NCBI GenBank assembly: GCA_963708775.1
Contig: CAVPTI010000012.1
Location: 434,001-498,000 of the forward strand
Length of the DNA stretch: 64,000 bases
DNA from: JAGVSR01 sp963708775
Lineage (GTDB): Bacteria > Pseudomonadota > Alphaproteobacteria > Rhizobiales > Hyphomicrobiaceae
Reading direction: 5' to 3'
The notes beneath the pieces were generated by a model. It saw only the letters and a program-made list of their open reading frames with translations. It did not search any database and was not told the origin of the DNA. The translations under genes and the position numbers were made by a program. Below, one piece after another: positions 16,605-25,501 of the stretch (position 1 is its first letter; each line of letters opens with the position of its first letter).

Positions 16605-16645
16605 CGGTCCGGCGTGGAGTATTTCTGCGCTGGTGATATCTCTGA

Positions 16646-16850
16646 TCACATCCCGGCGTAATTGGGGCGGCAGCCACCTTCATAGTTGGTTTTGAAGGTG
16701 GCGCGCCGATCACATCTGGAGATGGCTGGTTACATTCCGGCATAGTTGGGGCCGCCGCCACCTTCACCTTTTGATTTGAAGGTGGCGTGCTGCCGGGGAT
16801 CTGCGCGGCTCTGGTCACATCCCCGCATAATTGGGGCCGCCGCCACCTTC
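16646..16850. repeat. Three tandem copies of the ETF-QO 3' end with intervening hairpins
   Basis: The last 36 coding bases of ETF-QO (EGGGGPNYAGM plus stop, 16815-16850) recur downstream at 16730-16765 (same peptide, only synonymous changes and TAA instead of TGA) and at 16646-16681 (EGGCRPNYAGM). The period is 84-85 bases. Between copies are two perfect hairpins with arms GCCACCTTCA / TGAAGGTGGC and 10-base loops (16673-16702 and 16757-16786). The hairpin arm is the same sequence that codes for the EGG of the tail. Confidence 0.85.
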
Positions 16851-18499
16851 GGGGCAAACCCAGGTGATATTCAGGCTCGGGTCTTTGATGTCGCAGGTTT
16901 TGCAATGGACGCAGTTCTGCGCGTTGATCTGGAACCGCGGCGTGCCTTTGTCGTCGCGGACCACTTCATAGACGCCGGCGGGGCAATAGCGCTGGGCGGG
17001 TTCGGCCCACGTGGGCAGATTGACGGCGATGGGTATTGAAGGGTCGGTGAGCTTGAGGTGGACCGGCTGGTCTTCCTCATGGTTGGTTGCCGAGAACGAG
17101 ACGCTCGTCAATTTGTCGAACGTCAGGACGCCGTCCGGCTTGGGATAGGCGATGGGTTCGTAGTCGGCGGCGCGGCTTGATCGAGGCGGCGTCGGACTTG
17201 CCGTGGCCCCAGGTGCCAAAGGGCGACCAGCCGCCGAGCAGCGTGCGCAGCCACATGTCGATGCCGCCGAGCGGAATGCCGAGAGCCGTGCCGAAGCGCG
17301 ACCACATGGGCTTTGAATTGCGCACGCGCTTCAGGTCGTCGCCGATGGCACCGTCGCGGACGGCGGTCTCGTAGCTCTTCAGCTCGTCGTGGGCGCGATC
17401 GGCGCCGAGGGCTTCGAATGCGGCTTCGGCGGCCTCGATGCCCGAAAGCATGGCGTTGTGGCTGCCCTTGATGCGGGGCACGTTGACCATGCCGGCGGAG
17501 CAGCCGAGCAGCACGCCGCCGGGGAAGGCGAGCTTGGGCAGCGACTGCCAGCCGCCTTCGGTGATGGCGCGGGCGCCATAAGCGATGCGCTTGCCGCCTT
17601 CGAAGGTTTCGCGAATGGCGGGATGGGTCTTGAAGCGCTGGAATTCGTCGTAAGGCGAGAGGTAGGGGTTTTCGTAATTCAGGTGCACGACGAACCCGAC
17701 CGAGACGAGGTTTTCGCCGTAGTGATAGACGAAGGATCCGCCGCCGGTGCGGTTGCCGAGCGGCCAGCCGAACGAATGCTGGACGAGGCCGGGATGATGC
17801 TTGCCGGGGGCGACTTCCCAAAGTTCCTTGAGGCCGATGCCGTACTTCTGCGGTTCGGCGTTCGCGTCGAGACCGAACTTGGCGATGATCAGCTTCGCCA
17901 GTGATCCGCGGACGCCTTCGGCGATAAAGGTATATTTGCCGCGCAGTTCCATGCCGCGCACGAAGCTGTCCTTGGGCTGGCCGTCGCGGCCGACGCCCAT
18001 GTCGCCCGTGGCGACGCCGACGACGGCGCCTTTGTCGTCGTAGAGCACTTCGGCGGCAGCGAACCCCGGATAGATTTCGACGCCGAGTTCAGCAGCCTGC
18101 TCACCCAGCCAACGGGTGACGGCGCCGAGCGAGACGATGTAGTTGCCGTGATTGTTCATCAGCGGCGGCATCAGGATCGCCGGGCAGGCTGATATCGCCC
18201 TGTGGGCCCAAAACGAGGAAGCGGTCTTCGGTCACTTCCGTTTCGACCGGCGCGCCCTTCTCTTTCCAATCTGGGATGAGGCGGTTGAGGCCCACAGGAT
18301 CGATGACGGCGCCAGAGAGAATGTGCGCGCCGACCTCCGAGCCTTTCTCGAGAACGACGACCGAAATCTCACGCCCCGATTCTGCGGCAAGCTGCTTCAA
18401 GCGGATGGCAGCCGAAAGACCGGCCGGGCCGGCACCGACGATGACGACGTCGAATTCCATGGCCTCGCGTGGCGGCAACTCGAATGCTTCAACGTCCAT
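16815..18499 (-). pseudogene. Electron transfer flavoprotein-ubiquinone oxidoreductase, two frameshifts
   Basis: The enzyme passes electrons from ETF to ubiquinone at the inner membrane, using FAD and a 4Fe-4S cluster. The N-terminal frame has the FAD motif VVIVGAGPAGLSAAIRL and reads to DISLP. The main frame carries MPPLMNNHGNYIVSLGAVTR to KSDAASIK. The last frame has the cluster-binding C-terminus RYCPAGVYEVV, NCVHCKTCDIKDPSLNITW and CPEGGGG. Removing one base near 18180 and one near 17175 restores about 560 residues, the normal length. Losing the cluster domain would inactivate it, so error is likely. The start at 18499 precedes MEFDVV by 14 residues. Confidence 0.9.
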
Positions 18500-18700
18500 C
18501 TCGAAGAGGTCCTTCGGTTCCGGTGGTGTGGGGGAATGGCAGGCGTTCCCGATTAGGTTGTGCGCCCGGCAGCGTCAAGCAACGCGGGCGTTCCGTCACA
18601 GGAAACGCGGCGGCTGCCGCGGTGGACCTGCCACGGCGTGCTGGGCAGTAGGGCCGGTCGCGCCGGTGGACTTGGCGCCCGTGGCGGATATGGTGCGGTC

Positions 18701-19597
18701 ATGACCGATGCGAACCGCGAATTGCTGGCTGCCATGCTGGAGTGGACCTTGGCCATGGGCGCGGACGCCGCTGTGGCCGAGGAGGCGACGGACTGGCTCG
18801 CGGAGGGCCGCGGTCCGCCTGGGTCCAGCTCTGCCTTCGCGGGAGACGAGCCGGCAGCCGTCACCGCCGCTGCCCGATCAACGCTTTTGCAACCGCAGCG
18901 TTCCGAACGGCCGGGATCGGCACCGGCGGCAGGTCGACCGGCTCCGGCGATGGCTGCGCCTGCTCGGAAGTTTGCGCCCGCAGCTCCGGATGTGGCTGTT
19001 GGTGCGGCGCGGGCGGCGGCGCGGAACGCCGCAAGTCTCGATGGTTTGCACAAGGCGCTGGCGACCTTCGACGGGTGTGGGCTGAAGGCGACGGCGAAGA
19101 ACCTGTGCTTCTACCGCGGGGCGGCTCATGCTCCGGTGATGATCATCGGTGAGGCGCCGGGGCGGGATGAGGACATCGAAGGTCGTCCGTTCGTCGGGCG
19201 CGCGGGACAACTGCTCGATCGGATGATTGCCGCGGCCGGCTGGACGGAAGCCGATGTCCACATCACGAACATCGTTTACTGGCGCCCGCCCGGCAATCGC
19301 CCGCCGACGCCACAGGAGGCTGAGGTCTGCCGTCCATTCCTGGAGCGGCAAATCGAACTCGTGGCGCCGCGTGTGCTGTTGCTGATGGGTGGTACGGCCT
19401 CGAAGCAAATTTTGCGGACTGATGAAGGGATCCTGAAAATCCGCGGGCGCTGGCAGACGCTCGAATTTGGAAATTTGAAAGTACCGGTGATCGCGACGCT
19501 GCATCCAGCGTACCTGCTCCGCACGCCGATCGCCAAGCGGCAGGCCTGGCGCGATATATTGAGTGTGAACGAGGCGCTGAAGCCGCAGAAAACCTGA
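18701..19597 (+). CDS. Type 4 (family 4) uracil-DNA glycosylase
   Basis: A 298-residue protein. The C-terminal 200 residues carry the family-4 UDG blocks: uracil-recognition MIIGEAPGRDEDIEGRPFVG, RAGQLLDRMI, ITNIVYWRPPGNRPPT and the late motif IATLHPAYLLR. These enzymes remove uracil from DNA and hold a 4Fe-4S cluster. The Cys residues visible here are in FDGCGLKATAKNLCFYRG and EVCRPFL, fewer than the four expected, so the cluster is uncertain. The first 100 residues are a variable Ala/Pro-rich extension common in alphaproteobacteria. The ATG at 18701 gives the usual TDANRELLAAMLEW start. Confidence 0.9.
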   Translation: MTDANRELLAAMLEWTLAMGADAAVAEEATDWLAEGRGPPGSSSAFAGDEPAAVTAAARSTLLQPQRSERPGSAPAAGRPAPAMAAPARKFAPAAPDVAVGAARAAARNAASLDGLHKALATFDGCGLKATAKNLCFYRGAAHAPVMIIGEAPGRDEDIEGRPFVGRAGQLLDRMIAAAGWTEADVHITNIVYWRPPGNRPPTPQEAEVCRPFLERQIELVAPRVLLLMGGTASKQILRTDEGILKIRGRWQTLEFGNLKVPVIATLHPAYLLRTPIAKRQAWRDILSVNEALKPQKT

Positions 19598-19772
19598 CGC
19601 AGGGCGCTTGGTGAACAGTTCGTTTTGCGGCGCAATCCGCCATTAAATTAGGTCGAATTGAGCGTAAGTTTTAGCGCACGACTTAAACGCGCCTGAATTC
19701 CGCAATGCTAGCTTCCGTATCGATTGCCCGAGACTTTCGGCAACTTTGGGCAGCAGCAGCGGAGTGACCAAC

Positions 19773-20276
19773 GTGAGTACGGGCTTTGTATATCTGCGAC
19801 CACTGAACGTGGCAGTGGTGCGTGCCAAAGGTCCCTATTCCAAGTCTGCGTCCGCGGCTTGGGGAGACATGTTCAGCTGGCTCAACAGTTCTGGCCTAAT
19901 CCGTGACATCGGGACGGGCTATGGTCTGCTGCTTGATGATCCGCGCATCGTCGCTCCCGCGAACTGCCGCTATGAAGCGTGCGTGGAACTCGTCGAAGAA
20001 GCCCGGCGCGTGCTGCCGGTGACGTTTTCAATACGGCGCTTGCCGGGTGGGGCGTATGTGCGTCAGCGGCACGTCGGCGGTGCCGTGGGTCTGTCGCACA
20101 CGATTGCGAAACTGCGTAACGAGTGGACGCCGGGCCAAGGTGTTGCGATCGACAGCCGGCGTCCCGTGATCGAGATCTACCTCGATCATCCAGATCGCGT
20201 GCCGTTCGAGAATCAGCGCGTGGACGTTTGCATGCCGGTCAAGGCCGAAGAAAACACAGGCCGTTCTGCAGCCTGA
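19773..20276 (+). CDS. GyrI-like / AraC-type effector-binding domain protein
   Basis: A 167-residue stand-alone GyrI-like domain (LRPLNVAVVRAKGPYSKSAS, GLLLDDPRIVAPANCRYEAC, PGGAYVRQRHVGG, YLDHP). This fold binds small molecules and occurs alone as DNA-gyrase inhibitor SbmC or fused to AraC regulators. There is no DNA-binding domain here. The GTG at 19773 is chosen because GGAG lies 9 bases upstream; a start at 19746 is possible. The gene follows the UDG gene on the same strand with a 175-base gap. The ligand is unknown. Confidence 0.8.
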   Translation: MSTGFVYLRPLNVAVVRAKGPYSKSASAAWGDMFSWLNSSGLIRDIGTGYGLLLDDPRIVAPANCRYEACVELVEEARRVLPVTFSIRRLPGGAYVRQRHVGGAVGLSHTIAKLRNEWTPGQGVAIDSRRPVIEIYLDHPDRVPFENQRVDVCMPVKAEENTGRSAA

Positions 20277-20285
20277 GGACGCCAC

Positions 20286-20933
20286 TCACAAGGCCGAGAG
20301 AATTCGGCGGCTGCGCCTTGAGCCGTGCGCGCGCCAATCATCGCCGTTGTCGATATCCGGCATTTCACGCACGAAACCGACGCGGCTGCCCGCGAGATTC
20401 CGCATCGTTCCGGAGCGGGCTTCATGCGTGGACCAGCGGATATTGCGAAACGGCTTCAAGCGGCGCGGCCGACGGCGCAGTCCGATCAGCCAGTAGCCGC
20501 CGTCTGGTGAGGGGCCGATCACCGCCTCGTGGCCTTCGAGAACTCGAAAGGCTTGAGCAATATCGACCTGTGAAATGCCAGGAACGTCGGAGCCGATCAC
20601 CACGACGGGGCCGCGCGGCAACTCATCAAACACACGCTGCAGGCGCTGACCGAGATCGCCTGTGCCCTGCCGCAGGCGTTGGGTTCCGGACGGTAGTGCC
20701 GGGGATCGCATCTGCGCGTCCGGCGCGACTGCGAGGACCAGAGACCAGCGACGCGGGTTGGCCAGGCGCGTCGCGAGGCCGAAGGTGGCGTGGCGGTAGA
20801 ATGTTGTTGCCGGGCCGATACCGATGCTGCGAGCGAGCCGGGTTTTGACGCGTCCGGCGATCGGCACCTTGACCATCATCACCAGTGTCCGCAGGGGCAT
20901 CATCGTTCGTGGGCGCGGGCACGCGCGCTTCAC
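20286..20933 (-). CDS. TIGR04282-family nucleotide-sugar-transferase-like protein
   Basis: A 215-residue protein similar to the DUF2064/TIGR04282 'arsenosugar biosynthesis-like glycosyltransferase' group. Marks are MVKVPIAGRVKTRLARSIG (the N-terminal nucleotide loop), VVVIGSDVPGISQVDIAQAF (metal-binding region) and VIGPSPDGGYWLIGLRR. Its start overlaps the stop of the upstream TIGR04283 glycosyltransferase gene by four bases (20930-20933), a typical pair in proteobacteria. The substrate is unknown; the two are thought to modify small molecules or lipids together. Confidence 0.85.
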   Translation of the reverse strand: MKRACPRPRTMMPLRTLVMMVKVPIAGRVKTRLARSIGIGPATTFYRHATFGLATRLANPRRWSLVLAVAPDAQMRSPALPSGTQRLRQGTGDLGQRLQRVFDELPRGPVVVIGSDVPGISQVDIAQAFRVLEGHEAVIGPSPDGGYWLIGLRRRPRRLKPFRNIRWSTHEARSGTMRNLAGSRVGFVREMPDIDNGDDWRAHGSRRSRRILSAL

Positions 20934-21673
20934 GGTTGGGATAGCCTTTCGCGCGTTTCGAGGGCGGATCCACGCGCGGGCGCGGGCTCATAGATCCGTG
21001 CAATGTGCTCGGGCGCAAATCCGGCGGCGTACATCGCAAGGCACGTCTGATTGCGCAGGATGCGCCGGGCATAGCCCTCGCTGCGATATCTTACGGCGCT
21101 GGTGATGGCGTCGGCGCGCAAGATCGTCAAACGGCGACGGCCGATACGGCGCACGAGATCGACATCTTCCATCAGGGGCTGTTCGCTGAAGCCGCCGATC
21201 TCGTCATAGAGCGCGCGCGGGATCAGCAGGCCTTGGTCGCCGTAGGGCATTCGGAAGAGGCCGCAGCGCACGGCTACGGCCGCTTCGAGCAAGCGCGGCC
21301 TCCAGCCTTCGTCGAGTAGCCGGAACCGGAACGCGGCGGCGGAGAGCGGAATCCGGCCGCTGTCCACCTTGTGAATGAAGTTGGCGGCGACAGTATCCCA
21401 GCCCGGTGCGAGTTCCGTGTCGGCGTGGAGGAAAAGCAGCCAGGGAAACCGCGCGCGACTTGCACCGGCGCGTAACTGGCGGCCGCGCCCCGGGGCGGTT
21501 TCCACGACCTCTACGCCTGCATTCTCGGCAATCGTGAGCGTGCGGTCGGAGGAGTTGCCGTCAGCGACGATGACTTCGCGGACAAAGCCATCGACGGCTG
21601 CCGGGATAAGTGCCGCCAGTGTCGGAGCAAGGTCCTTCTCAGCGTCACGCGTGGGGATAACTACCGAAATCAT
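20930..21673 (-). CDS. TIGR04283-family glycosyltransferase (GT2-like)
   Basis: A 247-residue GT-A glycosyltransferase. It begins MISVVIPTRDAEKDLAPTL, has the nucleotide-sugar DxD-like HADTEL in PWLLFLHADTELAPGW, and the conserved FRMPYGDQGLLIPRALYDE. The ATG at 21673 puts the Rossmann strand at the N-terminus, as in the family; the longer frame to 21742 is less likely. It overlaps the TIGR04282 gene downstream by four bases, so both are probably co-translated. The acceptor is unknown. Confidence 0.87.
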   Translation of the reverse strand: MISVVIPTRDAEKDLAPTLAALIPAAVDGFVREVIVADGNSSDRTLTIAENAGVEVVETAPGRGRQLRAGASRARFPWLLFLHADTELAPGWDTVAANFIHKVDSGRIPLSAAAFRFRLLDEGWRPRLLEAAVAVRCGLFRMPYGDQGLLIPRALYDEIGGFSEQPLMEDVDLVRRIGRRRLTILRADAITSAVRYRSEGYARRILRNQTCLAMYAAGFAPEHIARIYEPAPARGSALETRERLSQP

Positions 21674-21791
21674 ACGATCACCGATGACATGAGCGGCGGT
21701 CCGCAACAAGCGCACGTTTCGCAGCAGTGGCCAGGGAGACACATTTTTTGTTCTTGTTATGTTCTTAGTCGCGCGCTAGCATGGCTCTCGA

Positions 21792-22922
21792 ATGAGTGAG
21801 GTCGCCCACATGGCCAGAGAAGCAGCCGACGTTTTGGCCGACAGGATCGACGTGCAGGCTCCAGCAAATCGACGGCGCGGGCGCGGCGCGCTCTCGAACG
21901 CAGCTGGGCGTTTTGAGCCCGAGGCGCGGGTCGCCTTCGACGACGGCTGGGAGCTTGAAGAGGAATTGGCACCGTTCCGGACGACAGTCCGGGCGGATGC
22001 GGCGCGCACGATCATCACCCGCAACGACAGCCCCGATATCTCGTTCGACCGATCGATCAATCCCTATCGCGGGTGTGAGCACGGCTGCATCTACTGCTAT
22101 GCGCGGCCGTCGCACTGTTATTTGGGACATTCGGCCGGGCTCGATTTCGAGACGCAACTCTATGCAAAACCCAATGCCGCGGCGCTGCTGGAAAAGGAGC
22201 TTGGCGCCCCGGGGTATGTACCCGCGACGATGGCGCTCGGCACCAATACAGACCCGTATCAGCCGATCGAGCGCGAGCATCAGATCACACGATCGGTGCT
22301 GGAGGTGCTGGAGCGGACCGGACATCCGGTTGGCATTGTCACCAAGTCGGCGCTCGTGGTGCGAGATATCGATATTCTGCAGCGGATGGCGGAGCGTGGG
22401 CTCGCCAAGGTGGCGCTGTCCATCACAACTCTCGACCGGCACTTGGCGCGGCGGATGGAGCCGCGAGCGTCCACACCGACGCGGCGCCTGGATGCGATCC
22501 GCCAGTTGAGCGAGGCGGGCATACCGACGGCGGTGATGGTGGCGCCTGTGATCCCGTCGCTCAACGATCATGAAATCGAAGCCATCCTGTCAGCGGCAAA
22601 AACCGCCGGCGCACAGCAGGCGGGCTACGTGATGCTCCGGCTGCCACTCGAACTGAAGGAGCTTTTTCGCGAATGGCTGGCAACCGAGGTTCCAGATAGG
22701 GCAAAGCGCGTGCTGCATCTGATGCAGTCGATGCACGGCGGCAAGGATTATGTGGCGGAGTTCGGGACGCGCGGCCGGGGTCGCGGGGCGTACGCGGATC
22801 AGGTGGCGCAGCGCTTCCGGCTGGCCATGAAGCGGCTGGGGCTCAACGAGCGGCGCATTTCGCTACGAACAGATCTCTTTGTACCGCCGGTGCTGGAAGG
22901 GGCGCAGATGCGGCTGTTTTGA
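21792..22922 (+). CDS. PA0069-family radical SAM protein
   Basis: A 376-residue radical SAM protein with the cluster motif C-x3-C-x2-C in YRGCEHGCIYCYARP (Cys95, Cys99, Cys102). The SPL-like family features are ALGTNTDPYQPIEREH, VGIVTKSALVVRDID and a C-terminal FGTRGRGRGAYADQ. Spore photoproduct lyase-related proteins of this type are found in non-sporulating bacteria; their substrate is not established to my knowledge. The ATG at 21792 is 119 bases after the divergent glycosyltransferase start. It is followed by a convergent gene 22 bases away. Confidence 0.9.
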   Translation: MSEVAHMAREAADVLADRIDVQAPANRRRGRGALSNAAGRFEPEARVAFDDGWELEEELAPFRTTVRADAARTIITRNDSPDISFDRSINPYRGCEHGCIYCYARPSHCYLGHSAGLDFETQLYAKPNAAALLEKELGAPGYVPATMALGTNTDPYQPIEREHQITRSVLEVLERTGHPVGIVTKSALVVRDIDILQRMAERGLAKVALSITTLDRHLARRMEPRASTPTRRLDAIRQLSEAGIPTAVMVAPVIPSLNDHEIEAILSAAKTAGAQQAGYVMLRLPLELKELFREWLATEVPDRAKRVLHLMQSMHGGKDYVAEFGTRGRGRGAYADQVAQRFRLAMKRLGLNERRISLRTDLFVPPVLEGAQMRLF

Positions 22923-22944
22923 AGCTGTGCTGTTTAAAAAATGT

Positions 22945-24561
22945 CTAGCCGGCGATGACGAGGCGCAGGGTCTCAAAGAGCAGGCGTTCGCGTGCCGCGT
23001 CGTCCTTCACTGCAAGATGTGCACTAAACCAGTCCTTGACCATTCGGCAGACGCGATCGCGTGGAGCAGCGGACAAGGCTTTGGGATCAGCGAACAGTTG
23101 GATGTCGGCCTGGCTCCAGCCGATGGTGCCCAGTTCGGCGGCAAGGAGGTTATAATCGGTCGTCTGGGGTGATGTGCGCGCGATGGGATTTTTCTGCCCG
23201 TCGATTACGGCAGTGAAGACCGCGCCAAGCTGGGCGTGAAGTGCCGGACCCTCGGCAGGTTTCTGCACAAGGGCGGCGGCGGCGGGCGTCAGTTCGCCTT
23301 TGCCGATAAAATCATAGCAGGCGTCCACGCTCTGGGTCTGCATGGCGCCGAGATTCGTCACGAACGCTTCGGCGATGATCTTCAAGCGATCGGGGCTGGC
23401 AGCGAGAGCTTTCGATGCATTCTGCCGGCGCAGGACGACAATGGCTTCGACAAGTTTGCGGTTGATGTCGGCGTCCGGCTGGTTGGCAGCCTTCATCTCG
23501 CCGGCTTCACGCACGCGGTCCGCATACCATTGCGGAAATTCGACTTTGGCGAGGCTCCAGAACGGCGATGCCTGCCACTCTGCATCGACGGGGCCTTGAT
23601 CGGCGACGACACCCGGTAAGGTGGCGGGTCCGGTCGTCGGCTGCGGTTCGGCAGCGGCGACGACCGGTGCCGGTTCGTTTGATTGCGGTGGGGCCGCTGC
23701 CTGGTCGGCGGGCGGGCTCGCGGCGGCTCCTGTGACGTTGGGCGCGGGGCCGTTAGTTTCGGCCGGGGCCTCGACGACCGGCAAGTCGGCGGGCGTGCCT
23801 GACGCGCTGTGAAGCGTGGCGTTGATTGTATCGCGATAGGTGTAGCCCACGGCCGAGAGGCCGCCGATTGCGATCAGCAAGCCAAGCGCTACGGCCACGC
23901 CGCGGCCCTTTTTCGGAGCAGGTTCCTCGAACGAGGGCTCCATGCGGAACGGTTCGAGCGCGGGTTCGTCGGGGATGGTCGGCGAGCCGAATTGCGACCC
24001 AGAGCCGGCGGGCCGGATGCCGCGGGTGTCAAACGAGAACGGCTGCGGCTCGGGCTCGTGCGCCGCTGGCGTGGCGGCACGCGATGCATCGATGCGGGCG
24101 GCGGTTTCGCGCGGGAATTCGAAACGAGCGGGCTCAGGTTTCGCCGGTTCTACTGCAGCCGACAAGCCGGCGAATGACGGTTGCGGGCGAGCGGCGGCGG
24201 AAGTCTGGAAGGTGTTGGAGAGGTTTTGTGCCGACTGGGGAGCGGCTGACGGTGAAGCCGGTTCGGACTTCGGTGTGGCGGTGGCGCCATCCGCGGGCGC
24301 GGCCGCGGGTCGGATTGTCGCCGTCGAAGCTTGCGGTGTGGTCGCAACGGGTTGGGGCGTCGGCGGTGCGGGGGCGAAGTCGAAAACGGTCGGTGCGGGG
24401 CGCCAGTTGTCGAAACCGGGACGCCAGACGAGATCCGCCGTCCGCAAATGGCCGAGTTCAACCAGCTTCGTCATCTCAAGATGCGTCAGCGGGCCGTGCT
24501 GTTTGCCATCACGGGCGAGGTACCAGACGTTCTCCTCAGTCGTCGTTTCGGTCACGAGCAC
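22945..24561 (-). CDS. GYF_2 (DUF4339) domain membrane protein
   Basis: A 538-residue protein. Residues about 10-60 form a GYF_2/DUF4339 domain (VWYLARDGKQHGPLTHLEM, DLVWRPGFDNWRPAP). A long Pro/Ala/Ser-rich linker follows (60-215). A single membrane helix lies at about 221-241 (GVAVALGLLIAIGGLSAVGY). A second low-complexity linker leads to a helical C-terminal domain (about 330-538) with several conserved-looking Trp and Cys residues. The topology suggests an N-terminal cytoplasmic adaptor and a periplasmic C-terminus. The C-terminal domain is not one I recognise. Confidence 0.7.
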   Translation of the reverse strand: MLVTETTTEENVWYLARDGKQHGPLTHLEMTKLVELGHLRTADLVWRPGFDNWRPAPTVFDFAPAPPTPQPVATTPQASTATIRPAAAPADGATATPKSEPASPSAAPQSAQNLSNTFQTSAAARPQPSFAGLSAAVEPAKPEPARFEFPRETAARIDASRAATPAAHEPEPQPFSFDTRGIRPAGSGSQFGSPTIPDEPALEPFRMEPSFEEPAPKKGRGVAVALGLLIAIGGLSAVGYTYRDTINATLHSASGTPADLPVVEAPAETNGPAPNVTGAAASPPADQAAAPPQSNEPAPVVAAAEPQPTTGPATLPGVVADQGPVDAEWQASPFWSLAKVEFPQWYADRVREAGEMKAANQPDADINRKLVEAIVVLRRQNASKALAASPDRLKIIAEAFVTNLGAMQTQSVDACYDFIGKGELTPAAAALVQKPAEGPALHAQLGAVFTAVIDGQKNPIARTSPQTTDYNLLAAELGTIGWSQADIQLFADPKALSAAPRDRVCRMVKDWFSAHLAVKDDAARERLLFETLRLVIAG

Positions 24562-25000
24562 GCCTCGTTGAAAGCCTCGGTCAGGTGCGGATCGGCCGCG
24601 CGGTCAAATGAAAGAAACCGAGTCGCAAATTCGCTTGCACCTATTTTGCGCAGATTCGTGGACTTTCGCATGGCGCGCGTCAATCGTGGCACGGAATTAG
24701 ACTTTCTTTGTTGGGTCCGGGACCGGCAACGGGAGCGGAGCCGGCTTCCGCTCCTGGCCCGCTAAGTTTTTGGCTGCGGGAACCGTAGCGGGCTCACCTG
24801 CTTGGGGCCATTTTGGGGATTTGTCATACAATCCAGGCATGAACGCGGCGCTGTTCGGGCCAGATCAGGGGAATGGAGCGCCCGCATGACGCAGGCGATC
24901 CGCCGCGATGGCGGGCGCTTGCTGGCCTCGGGGGGCACGGCTATAAGCCGCGCAGCCCATTTCCAACAATCGTTGCAAAGACCACTGGAGAGACCAGACG
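24562..25000. other. Intergenic region with a hairpin
   Basis: About 440 bases between the divergent GYF-domain gene and ndk. It contains a perfect hairpin, arms GGAGCGGA / TCCGCTCC with a 7-base loop (24732-24754). The motif GCGGAGCCGGC in this hairpin also occurs in the palindromic array at 9542-9735. The ndk promoter should lie between about 24850 and 24985. No other gene is seen. Confidence 0.45.
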
Positions 25001-25423
25001 ATGGCCATCGAGCGCACGTTTTCCATCATCAAGCCCGACGCGACACAGCGTAACCTGACGGGTGCGATCAATTCCGTGATCGAAAAAGCGGGACTTCGGA
25101 TCGTAGCGCAGAAGCGCGTGCGCTGGACACGGGCGCAGGCGGAGAAGTTCTACGAGGAACACAAGGCGCGGCCGTTCTTCGGCGAACTGTGCGATTTCAT
25201 GACTTCAGGACCCATCGTTTTGCAGGTTCTCGAAGGCGAGAACGCAATCGCAAAGTACCGCGAAGTGATGGGCGCGACGGATCCGAAGGAAGCCGCCGAG
25301 GGCACGATCCGCAAGCTTTTCGCGGTTTCAAAGGGCGAGAATTCCTCGCACGGATCAGACAGCGCTGCAGCTGCTGACCGCGAGATCGGCCTGAACTTCC
25401 GCCTCGACGAGATCGTCGGCTGA
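25001..25423 (+). CDS. ndk: Nucleoside diphosphate kinase
   Basis: A 140-residue protein of normal Ndk length. It transfers phosphate from ATP to other NDPs through a phospho-histidine, keeping NTP pools balanced. It begins MAIERTFSIIKPDATQRNLT and the active-site His117 lies in ENSSHGSDS. The adjacent hairpin terminator suggests a single-gene transcript. Confidence 0.97.
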   Translation: MAIERTFSIIKPDATQRNLTGAINSVIEKAGLRIVAQKRVRWTRAQAEKFYEEHKARPFFGELCDFMTSGPIVLQVLEGENAIAKYREVMGATDPKEAAEGTIRKLFAVSKGENSSHGSDSAAAADREIGLNFRLDEIVG

Positions 25424-25455
25424 TGCCGGTGGTCCAATGACAACTCGAGTTTTGG

Positions 25456-25484
25456 TCGGGCCCCTCGCGGGCCCGATCTTGTTT
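25456..25484 (+). terminator. Rho-independent terminator of ndk
   Basis: Perfect 8-base arms TCGGGCCC / GGGCCCGA with loop CTCGC (25464-25468), followed by TCTTGTTT, 33 bases past the ndk stop and upstream of cobT. Confidence 0.8.
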
Positions 25485-25501
25485 CTGGATGCGAGGGACG
25501 C

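Noticed and set aside
16351..16905. Minus-strand 184-codon frame across the ETF-QO tail repeats
   Set aside because: It is out of frame with ETF-QO and its repeated peptide results from the DNA repeat.
25424..25501. Cobalamin riboswitch before cobT
   Set aside because: The gap is only 78 bases and is occupied by the ndk terminator; no B12-box-like sequence seen.
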